Assembly: GCF_006439025.1 (NCBI RefSeq)
Contig: NZ_RCYZ01000003.1
Location: 188,127-252,126 of the forward strand
Reading direction: 5' to 3'
Length of the DNA stretch: 64,000 nt
Source of the DNA: Hymenobacter nivis
GTDB taxonomy: Bacteria > Bacteroidota > Bacteroidia > Cytophagales > Hymenobacteraceae
Positions 33,707 through 42,454 of this stretch are shown here, piece after piece (within the stretch, counting starts at the first letter, position 1; every line of letters starts with the position of its first letter). A program made the position numbers and the translations under genes. Below the pieces are notes generated by a model. It saw only the letters and a program-made list of their open reading frames with translations, did no database searches and was not told the DNA's origin.

Positions 33707-35539
33707 ATGAAATTACATTTAATTGACCTCCTGATCATCGCGGCGTATTTGCTGACGACGGTGTTCATCGGCGTGTACTACAGCAAAAAGGCGCGCGAAA
33801 ACAAGGACAGCTACATGCTGGGCGGCCGCACGCTGCCCTGGTACAAGCTGGGCCTGAGCGACGCCTCCGACATGTTCGACATCAGCGGCACGATGTGGAT
33901 GGTGAGCCTGTGCTTCGCCTACGGCATGAAAAGCATCTGGATTCCGTGGCTCTGGCCGGTGTTCAACCAGGTGTTTCTGATGATGTACCTCTCGCGCTGG
34001 CTGCGCCGCTCGGGCGCCAGCACCGGGGCCGAGTGGCTGGCCACGCGCTTCGGCACCAAGGGCCCCGGCGTGCTGGCCTCGCACCAGGTGGTCATCGCCT
34101 TTGCCCTGCTCAGCTGCCTGGGCTTCCTGGCCTACGGCTTCGTGGGGCTGGGCAAATTCGTCGAGATTTTCATCCCCTGGGAGCTAGTGAAAGGGTACGT
34201 GCCCTTCGCCGTGGCCCCACAGTACGTGCCGCACGTGTACGGCATCGTGTTCACGCTCTTTGCCATGTTCTACGCCATCGTGGGGGGCATGCACAGCATC
34301 GTGCTCGGCGACATGATTAAGTACGCCATCATGACGGTGGCCTGCGTGGCCATTGCCGTCATTGCCTACACCAACCTGCAGGGCAAGCAGTTGGCCGTGC
34401 CCAACGGCTGGTTCAACCCCTTCTTCGGCTGGCGGCTGGGGCTCGATTGGTCGAAGCTCATCCCGGAAGTGAACAGCAAGATTGCCAGCGACGGCTACTC
34501 GCTGTTCGGCATCTTCTTCATGATGATGGCCTTCAAGGGCGTGTTTGCCTCGCTGGCGGGCCCCGCGCCGAACTACGACATGCAGAAAATCCTGAGCACC
34601 CGCTCGCCCGAAGACGCCAGCAAGATGAGCGGCTTCGTGTCCATCATCCTGCTGCCGATTCGCTACTCGCTCATCATCGGCCTCACCATCCTGGGCCTGC
34701 TCTATTACCACCAGATGAACCTGAAGGCCCCCGACGGGACCATCGACTTCGAGCGCATTCTGCCGCTCACCATCAACAACTTTTTGCCCGCCGGGCTGGT
34801 GGGCCTGGTGCTCACGGGCCTGCTGGGGGCCTTCATGGGCACGTTCAGCGGCACCGTGAACGCGGCCCAGGCCTACATCGTGAACGACATTTACCTCAAG
34901 TACGTGAACCCCCAGGCCCCCACCGGCCGCATCATTTCGATGAACTACCTGGTGGGCGTGGTGGTGGTGGCCGTGGGCGTGGCCCTGGGCTTCATCGCCA
35001 AAGACGTGAACACGGTGCTCCAGTTCATCGTGTCGGCGCTCTACGGCGGCTACATCGCCTCCAACGTGCTGAAGTGGCACTGGTGGCGCTTTAATGCCAC
35101 GGGATTTTTCGTGGGCATGCTCGCGGGCATCGTGGCGGCGCTGGTGTTCGGGGCCCTCATCCCGGCCGCCAACCTGCTGTACTGGTTCCCGCTGCTGTTC
35201 GGCATTTCGCTCACGGGCTCCATCGTGGGCACCTATATGTCGCCGCCCACCGAGGCCGCGGTGCTCCACTCGTTCTACAAAACGGTGCGGCCCTGGGGCT
35301 TCTGGGGCCCCGTGCTGGCCCAGGTGCAGGCCCAGGACCCCGGCTTCCGGCCCAACCCCAACTTCGGGCGCAACATGTTCAACATTGTGCTCGGCATCGT
35401 GGCCCAGCTCTGCCTCACCATCCTGCCCATGTACCTGCTGCTGAGCCAGCACGTGCCGCTGGCCATCACAATCGCCATCCTGGTGGTGGTGGGCCTCATC
35501 CTGAAAAAAACCTGGTGGGAGCGCCTCAGCGACGACTAG
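33707..35539 (+). CDS. Sodium:solute symporter (SSS family)
   Basis: A 610-residue polytopic membrane protein starting at the ATG at 33707 (MKLHLIDLLIIAAYLL). About 13-14 hydrophobic segments are visible. Family signatures include SYMLGGRTLPWYKLGLSDAS in the first loop, GLGKFVEIF, and GLLGAFMGTFSGTVNAAQAYI. SSS sugar transporters couple uptake to sodium. Placed between mannanases and the mannobiose epimerase/phosphorylase genes, it most likely imports mannobiose or a related disaccharide into the cytoplasm. This substrate is inferred only from context. Confidence 0.92.
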   Translation: MKLHLIDLLIIAAYLLTTVFIGVYYSKKARENKDSYMLGGRTLPWYKLGLSDASDMFDISGTMWMVSLCFAYGMKSIWIPWLWPVFNQVFLMMYLSRWLRRSGASTGAEWLATRFGTKGPGVLASHQVVIAFALLSCLGFLAYGFVGLGKFVEIFIPWELVKGYVPFAVAPQYVPHVYGIVFTLFAMFYAIVGGMHSIVLGDMIKYAIMTVACVAIAVIAYTNLQGKQLAVPNGWFNPFFGWRLGLDWSKLIPEVNSKIASDGYSLFGIFFMMMAFKGVFASLAGPAPNYDMQKILSTRSPEDASKMSGFVSIILLPIRYSLIIGLTILGLLYYHQMNLKAPDGTIDFERILPLTINNFLPAGLVGLVLTGLLGAFMGTFSGTVNAAQAYIVNDIYLKYVNPQAPTGRIISMNYLVGVVVVAVGVALGFIAKDVNTVLQFIVSALYGGYIASNVLKWHWWRFNATGFFVGMLAGIVAALVFGALIPAANLLYWFPLLFGISLTGSIVGTYMSPPTEAAVLHSFYKTVRPWGFWGPVLAQVQAQDPGFRPNPNFGRNMFNIVLGIVAQLCLTILPMYLLLSQHVPLAITIAILVVVGLILKKTWWERLSDD

Positions 35540-35547
35540 CCTTTGCG

Positions 35548-35584
35548 GGCCGCTGGCGCGTGGCGCCGTCCGGCGGCCTTTTTT
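35548..35584 (+). terminator. Hairpin with T tract after symporter
   Basis: Arms GGCCGCTGG (35548-35556) and CCGGCGGCC (35570-35578), with one G-T wobble, are followed by six T. It may attenuate read-through into GH130. Confidence 0.6.
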
Positions 35585-35660
35585 GCCCGGTGCGCCTCTC
35601 CCCCGCTTTTGTACTATCCCATTAACTCCCGGCCGCGCCGGGGCCCCAGCATTTTTTTCC

Positions 35661-36893
35661 ATGGCCTCCCCTGTATTCAACCGCCGCCTGCAGCAGCTGC
35701 AAGCCCACCACGACCAGCTCGTGCACCGCGCCAACCCCCGCGAGGAGGCCGGCAACGGCATTTTTGACCGCTACGCCCACCCCGTGCTCACGGCCGCCCA
35801 CGCCCCGCTGGCCTGGAAGTACGACCTGAACCCGGCCACCAACCCCTTCCTGATGGAGCGCATCGGCGTGAACGCCACGCTGAACGCGGGGGCCCTGAAG
35901 TGGCACGACAAGTACGTGGTGGTGGCCCGCGTGGAGGGCAACGACCGCAAGTCGTACTTCGCCGTGGCCGAAAGCCCCAACGGCGTGGACAACTTCCAGT
36001 TCTGGGACCGCCCCATCACCATGCCCGAAACCGCCGAGCCCGACACCAACGTGTACGACATGCGCCTAGTGGCCCACGAAGACGGCTGGGTGTACGGCCT
36101 GTTTTGCACCGAGCGCCGCGACCCCGCCGCCTCCGACGCCGACCAATCGGCCGCGCTGGCCAAGTGCGGCATCGCCCGCACCAAGGACCTCGTGGCCTGG
36201 GAGCGCCTGGCCGACCTCACCACCAACTCGGCCCAGCAGCGCAACGTGGTGCTGCACCCCGAGTTCGTGGACGGCCAGTACGCGTTTTACACCCGCCCGC
36301 AGGACGGCTTCATTGAGGCCGGTTCGGGCGGCGGCATCGGCTTCGGCCTGTCGCCGTCCATCGAAAACGCCACGGTCATGCAGGAGGTCATCGTGGACAA
36401 AAAGCAGTACCACACCATTTCGGAGCTGAAAAACGGCCTGGGGCCCGCCCCCATCAAAACCGAGCAGGGCTGGCTGCACCTGGCCCACGGCGTGCGCAAC
36501 ACCGCTGCTGGCCTGCGCTACGTACTGTACGTGTTCATGACGGACTTGCACGATTTGACGAAGATTACCCACAAGCCGGCTGGTTATTTCCTGGCTCCGG
36601 AGGGCGACGAGCGGGTGGGCGATGTGTCGAACGTGGCTTTCGGCAACGGCTGGATTGCCGAGCCCGACGGCCGCGTGTTCATCTACTACGCCTCCTCCGA
36701 CACGCGCCTGCACGTGGCCACCACCACCCTGGCGCAGCTGCTCGACTACGTGGTGAACACCCCCGAAGACGGCCTACGCTCGGCCACGTCGGTGCAGGCC
36801 ATCAACGCGCTGGTGGACCGCAACGAGACCTTTCTGGGCGGCTCCGACGTGGCCGCCCACGCCGTGGCCCACGTGGTGGCCAAGAGCCTGTAA
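35661..36893 (+). CDS. GH130 4-O-beta-mannosyl-glucose phosphorylase
   Basis: A 410-residue GH130 family phosphorylase starting at the ATG at 35661 (MASPVFNRRLQQLQ). No signal peptide is seen, so it is cytoplasmic. NPFLMERIGVNATLNAGA and VARVEGNDRKSYFAVAES are typical of GH130 subfamily 1. The catalytic Asp133 lies in TNVYDMRL. The C-terminal half has LGPAPIKTEQGWLHLAHGV. Members cleave mannosyl-1,4-glucose with phosphate to mannose-1-phosphate and glucose. The gene directly downstream encodes the epimerase that makes this substrate from mannobiose, reproducing the known Bacteroides pathway. Confidence 0.93.
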   Translation: MASPVFNRRLQQLQAHHDQLVHRANPREEAGNGIFDRYAHPVLTAAHAPLAWKYDLNPATNPFLMERIGVNATLNAGALKWHDKYVVVARVEGNDRKSYFAVAESPNGVDNFQFWDRPITMPETAEPDTNVYDMRLVAHEDGWVYGLFCTERRDPAASDADQSAALAKCGIARTKDLVAWERLADLTTNSAQQRNVVLHPEFVDGQYAFYTRPQDGFIEAGSGGGIGFGLSPSIENATVMQEVIVDKKQYHTISELKNGLGPAPIKTEQGWLHLAHGVRNTAAGLRYVLYVFMTDLHDLTKITHKPAGYFLAPEGDERVGDVSNVAFGNGWIAEPDGRVFIYYASSDTRLHVATTTLAQLLDYVVNTPEDGLRSATSVQAINALVDRNETFLGGSDVAAHAVAHVVAKSL

Positions 36894-36908
36894 CCTTTGT
36901 CGTACCCG

Positions 36909-36956
36909 TCGCCCGCTGCGGCCGCTCCCGCTTTTGGGGGCGCCCGCAGCGGGCGA
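36909..36956 (+). repeat. Intercistronic hairpin between GH130 and epimerase
   Basis: Perfect 13-bp arms TCGCCCGCTGCGG (36909-36921) and complement (36944-36956). There is no long T tract, so it is more likely an mRNA-stabilising or attenuating hairpin than a full terminator. It ends 16 bp before the epimerase ATG. Confidence 0.6.
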
Positions 36957-36972
36957 TGCTTATTGTAGCCGC

Positions 36973-38139
36973 ATGTACCAAGCCGCCGATTTTCAGCGCG
37001 AACTTGACCGCATCCTCTCCTACTGGGCCACCCGCGCCGTGGACCCCACCGGCGGCTTCTACGGCCGCCTCGACGCCGACGACGCCGTGGTGCCGGGGGC
37101 CCCCAAGGGCGCGGTGCTCAACGCCCGCATCCTGTGGACGTTCGCAGCCGCCTGCAACCACGCGCCCGATCCCGCGCGCCTCGCCCTGGCCCGCCGCGCC
37201 TACGACTACATCCGCCAGCACTTCGTGGACGAAGAATTTGGCGGCGTGTACTGGACTGTGGATGCCCAAGGGGCCCCGCTCGACACCAAAAAGCAGGTGT
37301 ACGCGCTGGCCTTCACCGTCTACGGCCTGGCCGAGTACTACCGCGCCAGCGGCGACGCGGGGGCCCTGGCGCTGGCCCAGGCCCAGTACCGCGCCATCGA
37401 AGCCCACAGCTTCGACGCGGCCCGGGGCGGCTACCTGGAGGCATTCGCGCGCGACTGGCAGCCGCTGGCCGACCTGCGCCTGAGCGCCAAGGATGCCAAC
37501 GAGAAGAAGACCATGAACACCCACCTGCACGTGCTGGAGGCCTACGCCAACCTGTACCGCGCGTGGCCCGACGCCGGCCTGGCCCAGCAAATCAGGGCCC
37601 TGCTGGGCGTGTTCGACACGTATATTATCGACCACGGCACGCACCACTTGCAGCTGTTTTTCGACGAAAATTGGGCGTCAAAGTCCGAAGTCGTTTCCTA
37701 CGGCCACGACATTGAGGCCGCCTGGCTGCTGCTCGAAGCCGCCGAGGTGCTGCGCGACGACGCCCTCGTGGCCCGCCTCCGGCACCTGGCGGACCCCATG
37801 GCCGCGGCCGCCGCCGAGGGCCTCGACGCCGACGGGGGCCTCAGCTACGAGCTGGAGCCCGGCCACCTGGTGCGCGAAAAGCACTGGTGGGTGCAAGCCG
37901 AGGCCCTTGTGGGTTTTCTGAACGCCTACCAGCTCACCGGCAACCCGCAGTTTATGAACTACTTCGACGGCGTGTGGCAATTCGCCCAGGCCCACATCCT
38001 CGACCAGCAGCACGGCGAATGGGTGTGGGGCGTGGAAGCCGACCACGCCCGAATGGCGGGCCAGGACAAGGCTGGCCTCTGGAAGTGCCCGTACCACAAC
38101 GGCCGCGCTTGCCTCGAAATCCTGCGCCGCAGCGCCTGA
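36973..38139 (+). CDS. AGE family epimerase (cellobiose/mannobiose 2-epimerase)
   Basis: A 388-residue (alpha/alpha)6-barrel enzyme of the N-acylglucosamine 2-epimerase/cellobiose 2-epimerase family, starting at the ATG at 36973 (MYQAADFQRELD). Catalytic His contexts are KKTMNTHLHVLEAYANLY, VSYGHDIEAAWLL and REKHWWVQAEALVGF. There is no signal peptide. Beside GH130 and mannanases its role is almost certainly conversion of beta-1,4-mannobiose to mannosyl-glucose; cellobiose would be an alternative substrate. Confidence 0.93.
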   Translation: MYQAADFQRELDRILSYWATRAVDPTGGFYGRLDADDAVVPGAPKGAVLNARILWTFAAACNHAPDPARLALARRAYDYIRQHFVDEEFGGVYWTVDAQGAPLDTKKQVYALAFTVYGLAEYYRASGDAGALALAQAQYRAIEAHSFDAARGGYLEAFARDWQPLADLRLSAKDANEKKTMNTHLHVLEAYANLYRAWPDAGLAQQIRALLGVFDTYIIDHGTHHLQLFFDENWASKSEVVSYGHDIEAAWLLLEAAEVLRDDALVARLRHLADPMAAAAAEGLDADGGLSYELEPGHLVREKHWWVQAEALVGFLNAYQLTGNPQFMNYFDGVWQFAQAHILDQQHGEWVWGVEADHARMAGQDKAGLWKCPYHNGRACLEILRRSA

Positions 38140-38170
38140 ACTTCAATTGTTTTCCTAGATATTTGGCGCC

Positions 38171-39856
38171 ATGGATAGAAGGAATTTTCTTCAAATTTCC
38201 GGCTTGGCGCTAGGAAGTTTAGTAACGCAGGCCGCCATGGGGGCCCCGGCGGGCCCCGCCGAAACCGTGGAATTGCCCACCCGCGTGCTCGTGCGGCTCG
38301 GCCCCGGCCCGGAGGCGCAGGCCCTGGTGGCGTCCGACGGCCTCCGCACCTGGACCCACCGCGACGTGACGGTGCGCCTCACGCCCCAGGCCGGCGGGGG
38401 CCTGGCGGTGGCAGTGCAGTCGCCCACCCTGCCCCTGCACGCCGTGCAGCTGCACTGGCGCTACGCCGTACCAGCCGCGGCCACCGTGCTCGGCGACGCC
38501 TGGGAACGCACCTACGGCGACGTGCAGTTTCAGCCACCTGCCCTGGCCCGCAAGCTGCCCTGGTACCTGGTGCAGCACGACCCGCGCACCGGCCGCACGG
38601 CTTGCTTTGGGGTGCGCACGGGGGCCCGCGCCATGTGCTACTGGCAGGTGGGCGGCGGCCAGCTACAGCTGACGCTCGACACCGAGAGCGGCGGGGTGGG
38701 CGTGCGGCTGGGGGCCCGCACGTTGGCCGCCGCCGCGGTGCTGGCCACCACCGGCCGGCCCGGCGAAAGCGCCTTCGCCGCGGCCCATCGCTTCTGCGGC
38801 CTGATGAGCCCGGCCCCGCGGCTGCCGCGCCAGCCCGTGTACGGCATCAACGACTGGTACTTTGCTTACGGCAACAACTCGGCCGACCTCATTTTGCAGC
38901 ACACCCGGCTGCTGGCCGACTTGATGCCAGCCGGCGACAACCGGCCATTTTCGGTTATCGACGCGGGCTGGGCGGCCTACGCCCCCGAGCTGCCCAACGA
39001 TGGCTCATGGAACGACGACTTCTCGCGGCCCAACGCCAAGTTCCCCGACATGAGCAAGTTGGGCAACGACATCCGGCAGCTGGGCATGCGGCCGGGGCTG
39101 TGGATGCGCCCGCTCTGCGCCAGCCACACCACGCCAGCCAACCGGCTACTGCCCCGCATTCCGGGCCGCAACGACCCCAAAAGGCCCGTGCTCGACCCCA
39201 CCATCCCCGAGAACCTGGCCGGCATCCAACGTAATTTTGCCACCTACCAAGCGTGGGGCTACGACATGGTGAAGCACGACTTCAGCACCTACGACCTGCT
39301 GGGCCGCTGGGGCTTCGACATGAAAGACCGCCTCACGCCCGCCGGCTGGCGCTTCCACGACGACACCCGCACCACGGCCGAGATTGTGCTGGCCCTGTAC
39401 CAGGCCATCCGCGACGCGGCGGGGCCCCTGTACATCATCGGCTGCAACACCGTGGGCCACCTCGCAGCGGGCCTGTTCGAGTTGAGCCGCACCGGCGACG
39501 ACACCAGCGGCCAGGAATGGGACCGCACCCGCAAAATGGGCGTCAACACGCTGGGCTTCCGGCTGGTGCAGCACAACCAATTTTTTGCCGTCGATGGCGA
39601 CTGCGTGGGCATCACACCCAAGGTGGCGTGGGAACGCAACGAGAAATGGCTGCGCTTGCTGGCCGGCAGCGGGGCCCCGTTGTTCGTGTCGGCGCAGCCG
39701 GAAGCCATCGGCGCCGCCCAAAAAGAAGCCCTAAAAGCCGCTTTCGCCCAGGCGGCGCGCCCGCAGCCGGTGGGCGAGCCCCTCGACTGGCTCACCGCGC
39801 TATGCCCCACCCAGTGGCGGCTCGACGGCAAAACCACGGCCTTCGACTGGAGCTAA
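38171..39856 (+). CDS. GH36-type alpha-galactosidase, Tat-exported
   Basis: A 561-residue clan GH-D glycosidase. The N-terminus MDRRNFLQISGLALGS carries a twin-arginine signal. A beta-rich domain occupies residues about 35-210 and a TIM barrel follows: YGINDWYFAYGNNSADLI, FSVIDAGWAAY, GMRPGLWMRPLCAS, and GYDMVKHDFSTYDLLG with the probable nucleophile Asp370. TGDDTSGQEWDRTRK is the probable acid region. It would remove alpha-1,6-galactose from galactomannan and so supply galKT. The family (GH36 or a GH27/36 relative) is fairly clear; exact subfamily and specificity are not. Confidence 0.85.
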   Translation: MDRRNFLQISGLALGSLVTQAAMGAPAGPAETVELPTRVLVRLGPGPEAQALVASDGLRTWTHRDVTVRLTPQAGGGLAVAVQSPTLPLHAVQLHWRYAVPAAATVLGDAWERTYGDVQFQPPALARKLPWYLVQHDPRTGRTACFGVRTGARAMCYWQVGGGQLQLTLDTESGGVGVRLGARTLAAAAVLATTGRPGESAFAAAHRFCGLMSPAPRLPRQPVYGINDWYFAYGNNSADLILQHTRLLADLMPAGDNRPFSVIDAGWAAYAPELPNDGSWNDDFSRPNAKFPDMSKLGNDIRQLGMRPGLWMRPLCASHTTPANRLLPRIPGRNDPKRPVLDPTIPENLAGIQRNFATYQAWGYDMVKHDFSTYDLLGRWGFDMKDRLTPAGWRFHDDTRTTAEIVLALYQAIRDAAGPLYIIGCNTVGHLAAGLFELSRTGDDTSGQEWDRTRKMGVNTLGFRLVQHNQFFAVDGDCVGITPKVAWERNEKWLRLLAGSGAPLFVSAQPEAIGAAQKEALKAAFAQAARPQPVGEPLDWLTALCPTQWRLDGKTTAFDWS

Positions 39857-39903
39857 CCGGCCCACGCTCCGGCCGCGCGTCCGCCTTTCTCAACCCACCC
39901 GCC

Positions 39904-41469
39904 GTGTCCTGCTTATTGCTTGCCCTGTCGTTGCTGTTGCTGCCGGCCGCCGGGGCCCTGGCCCAAACGTATTCCGTGCGTGACTACGGGGCCCTGGCCG
40001 ACGGCAAAACCCTGGTCACGGCCGCCATCCAGCGGGCCATCGATGCTTGCAACCGCGGCGGGGGCGGCACCGTGGAAGTACCGGCCGGCACATACATCGT
40101 GGGCACGATTGCGCTGAAAACCAACGTGAACCTGCACTTGGGCAGCGGGGCAGTGCTCCGGGGCAGCGCCAACCTGGACGACTACCTCGCCTACACCCTG
40201 CCGGGGTACGGGCGCAACCGCTACGGCATCCTCTACACGGCCAACGCCGCCAACGTGGCCCTCACCGGGCACGGCACCATCGACGGCAACAACGGCGTGT
40301 TTTACGACTTTGACCAAGCCAAAAAGCTCGACACCGCCGCCACGCGCTACACCCGCCAGCGCGGCAACTTCCGCCGCTTGCCCGCGGGCGAAGACATCGG
40401 CGACGGGCCCGTGGTGCCCAAGGACCGGCCCCGGCAGATGGTCATCTTTTCGCAGTGCGTGAACGTGCGCGTCGCCGATGTGTCGCTGCTCAATTCGCCG
40501 TTCTGGACGCTGCACTTTGCCGATTGCGACGCCGTGAACGTGGACGGCATCCGCCTGTGGACCAATTTCTTGGTACCCAACGCCGACGGCATCGACGTGA
40601 CCAGCAGCCGCAACGTGACCATTGAGAACTGCGACATCCGAGCCGGCGACGACGCGCTGGCCATCACCGGCTACGACCACCACTTCGAGTTGCCGGGCTT
40701 CACGGGCGTGCGCCACGCCTGCGAGAACATCAACGTCAGCAACTGCAACCTGCAGTCGTATTCCAGCGGCATCCGCATCGGGTTCCTGGACCAGAACGTG
40801 GTGCGCAACGTCAACGTGAGCAACTGCAACATCACCAACTCGACGCGCGGCATCGGCATTTTCCTGCGCGACGAAGGCTCGTTGGAAAACCTGACGTTCA
40901 CCAACATCCGCATCGAAACCAAGCTGCGCACCGGCGACTGGTGGGGCAACGGCGAACCCATCCACATCTCGGCCGTGCGGGGCAAGGAAAACGTGCGGCT
41001 GGGCCACATCCGCAACGTCACCTTCACCAACGTCAGCTGCCGGGCCGAAAACGGCATCTTGCTCTACGGCAGCGCCGAGAGCCCGCTGCAAGACATCACC
41101 TTCAACAACCTGAAGCTGGAGTTCGTCGATAGCCCGCTCAACGACGTGGCCGGCGGCAACGTGGACCTGCGCGGGGCCCTGGGGGCCCCAACCAGTCTGT
41201 TTGCCCGCGACATCCCCGCCTTCCTGGCCGAGCACGTGCACGGGCTTATCCTCACCGATTTTAAGCTGGACTGGACAAAACCCCGGGCCACTTTTCTCAC
41301 CAACGGCGTCGAAGTCAACCACTTCAAAAACGTGCGAATCGGCCACTTCGTCGGCACCGGGGCCCCCAACAACCTCACCGCCCGCCCTGTGGTGCTGCGC
41401 GACGGCACCGCCGCCACCGTGGACCGTCCCAAGGCCGATGTGCAGCGCCGCGACGTACGCAGCCGCTAA
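39904..41469 (+). CDS. GH28 family glycosidase (polygalacturonase-like), secreted
   Basis: A 521-residue right-handed beta-helix protein. The GTG at 39904 gives MSCLLLALSLLLLPAAGALAQ, a good signal peptide directly before TYSVRDYGALADGK, the usual GH28 mature start. GGGGTVEVPAGTY follows. The active-site blocks NADGIDVTSSRNV and AGDDALAI provide the catalytic Asp residues, and SSGIRIGF stands where polygalacturonases have a GHG/RIK site, so specificity may differ from homogalacturonan. It is the last gene of the long plus-strand run and ends at a 33-bp hairpin. Confidence 0.87.
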   Translation: MSCLLLALSLLLLPAAGALAQTYSVRDYGALADGKTLVTAAIQRAIDACNRGGGGTVEVPAGTYIVGTIALKTNVNLHLGSGAVLRGSANLDDYLAYTLPGYGRNRYGILYTANAANVALTGHGTIDGNNGVFYDFDQAKKLDTAATRYTRQRGNFRRLPAGEDIGDGPVVPKDRPRQMVIFSQCVNVRVADVSLLNSPFWTLHFADCDAVNVDGIRLWTNFLVPNADGIDVTSSRNVTIENCDIRAGDDALAITGYDHHFELPGFTGVRHACENINVSNCNLQSYSSGIRIGFLDQNVVRNVNVSNCNITNSTRGIGIFLRDEGSLENLTFTNIRIETKLRTGDWWGNGEPIHISAVRGKENVRLGHIRNVTFTNVSCRAENGILLYGSAESPLQDITFNNLKLEFVDSPLNDVAGGNVDLRGALGAPTSLFARDIPAFLAEHVHGLILTDFKLDWTKPRATFLTNGVEVNHFKNVRIGHFVGTGAPNNLTARPVVLRDGTAATVDRPKADVQRRDVRSR

Positions 41470-41519
41470 CCCTTTACTACCCCACCGGCGCCCCAGGAGG
41501 AAGCTGAAACCCCATTTTT

Positions 41520-41586
41520 GGTTGCTAAAAGGCCCGGCACCCGCCGGCCCCAGTGGGGCCGGCGGGTGCCGGGCCTTTTAGCAACC
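41520..41586. terminator. Perfect 33-bp palindrome, bidirectional terminator
   Basis: Arms 41520-41552 and 41554-41586 are perfect complements with a 1-base centre, containing GGTTGCTAAAAGGCCCGG. It closes the polysaccharide region and faces the small minus-strand gene. Confidence 0.78.
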
Positions 41587-41656
41587 ACCCAGCGCCATCG
41601 GCACTGCGGGACACTGCGAATATATAATTTATCTAATTCTATTTATTGCGCAGCCG

Positions 41657-41836
41657 TTACTCAGCGGTAACCAAGCGAAAATTCAAAAATCCAAAAGCCA
41701 TTGTGACCAAAGCACTGCCGCGGAAGAAGTAGTTTATCACCGTGGGCACGTCAAAAAAGTGGTTTAACACCATGTTAACGATAAAAATACCCATTCCCAT
41801 TACCAGCATCAGGTGCGAAAGCGTGAACTTCTTCAT
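41657..41836 (-). CDS. Small hypothetical membrane protein (59 aa)
   Basis: The minus strand from the ATG at 41836 encodes 59 residues starting MKKFTLSHLMLVMGMGIFI and ending LNFRLVTAE. Two hydrophobic segments (about residues 8-25 and 38-54) are separated by a short loop NHFFDVPTVINYFFRG, suggesting a two-helix inner-membrane protein with both ends inside. Lys-rich start, good hydrophobic periodicity and AT-rich upstream sequence argue that it is real. No family is recognised and codon usage is more AT-rich than neighbours. Confidence 0.6.
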   Translation of the reverse strand: MKKFTLSHLMLVMGMGIFIVNMVLNHFFDVPTVINYFFRGSALVTMAFGFLNFRLVTAE

Positions 41837-42257
41837 AAGGGTGACTTTAATTTAGAATAAACAGGATATGTCCAACACCACGCAGTGCAATCGTATGTGT
41901 CGTCCCAAATGTAAACAAAAATGTAACACGGCAAAGAAAATAACTTGTCTCCGAAATATAATTTAATCCGGAGCAGTGCCTCACTGCTGACTTTAGAGCG
42001 CATTGGCGCGCTACTTTGGGCGGCGGGGGCCAGCGGCCAGGGCCGGCCTTGCGGGCACCCGGGCGAAACCCCACTTTCTTTGCACAGCAGTTGCGCTGGG
42101 GCCCCACCGGCACGGGGCCCCGGCGCCTGCCTGCGGTGCGCGCCGGGCGGCCCCACGCCGCGGCCCACTACCCCCGCCCTATCCTATTTTCCGACGATGC
42201 TTTCCAACTTCCTGGCCCTTTCTTTCTCCTACCGCACCCCGGCAAATACGGACGCAA
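41837..42257. other. Intergenic region without a convincing gene
   Basis: About 420 bp. The first 110 bp are AT-rich and probably hold the promoter of the small membrane protein. From about 42010 the DNA is GC-rich; open frames here lack start, signal or family features and run through the tRNA, so none is called. Confidence 0.5.
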
Positions 42258-42289
42258 AAAAGCCCCTGCCGTTACCGACAGGGGCTTTT
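42258..42289 (-). terminator. Terminator of tRNA-Lys
   Basis: Arms AAAAGCCCCTG (42258-42268) and CAGGGGCTTTT (42279-42289). On the minus strand the hairpin is followed by further T residues, just downstream of the tRNA. Confidence 0.8.
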
Positions 42290-42291
42290 GG

Positions 42292-42364
42292 TGATCCCGC
42301 TGGGATTCGAACCCAGGACCCGTACATTAAAAGTGTACTGCTCTACCAGCTGAGCTACAGAATC
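42292..42364 (-). tRNA. tRNA-Lys (anticodon TTT)
   Basis: 73 nt on the minus strand, GATTCTGTAGCTCAGCTGG at the 5' end. The D arm has AGCTCAGCTGGTAGAGCA, the anticodon stem GTACA/TGTAC encloses loop CTTTTAA with anticodon TTT, and the T arm has GGTTCGAATCC. The acceptor stem closes with two G-T wobbles. No CCA is encoded. Confidence 0.96.
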
Positions 42365-42454
42365 GTTTTGGAGGAAACAAGTAAGGCGTTTCCTTCTTTG
42401 TGGGTACAAAAGTACAGCAACCTTTTGGGCTACGCAACACCAACGCAAAAAAAA

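Noticed and set aside
34184-35761. A His-rich 525-codon minus-strand open frame over the symporter
   Set aside because: The opposite strand encodes an obvious SSS transporter; the His-richness derives from antisense GTG/ATG codons.
39253-39903. Upstream extension of GH28 into the alpha-galactosidase gene
   Set aside because: The GTG at 39904 gives a proper signal peptide; the upstream part is Arg/His-rich shadow of the galactosidase frame.
41945-42454. Possible N-terminal extension of the TPR/SH3 gene through the tRNA
   Set aside because: The frame reads through a complete tRNA-Lys on the other strand and its terminator; the GTG at 42455 gives a sensible signal-anchor start.
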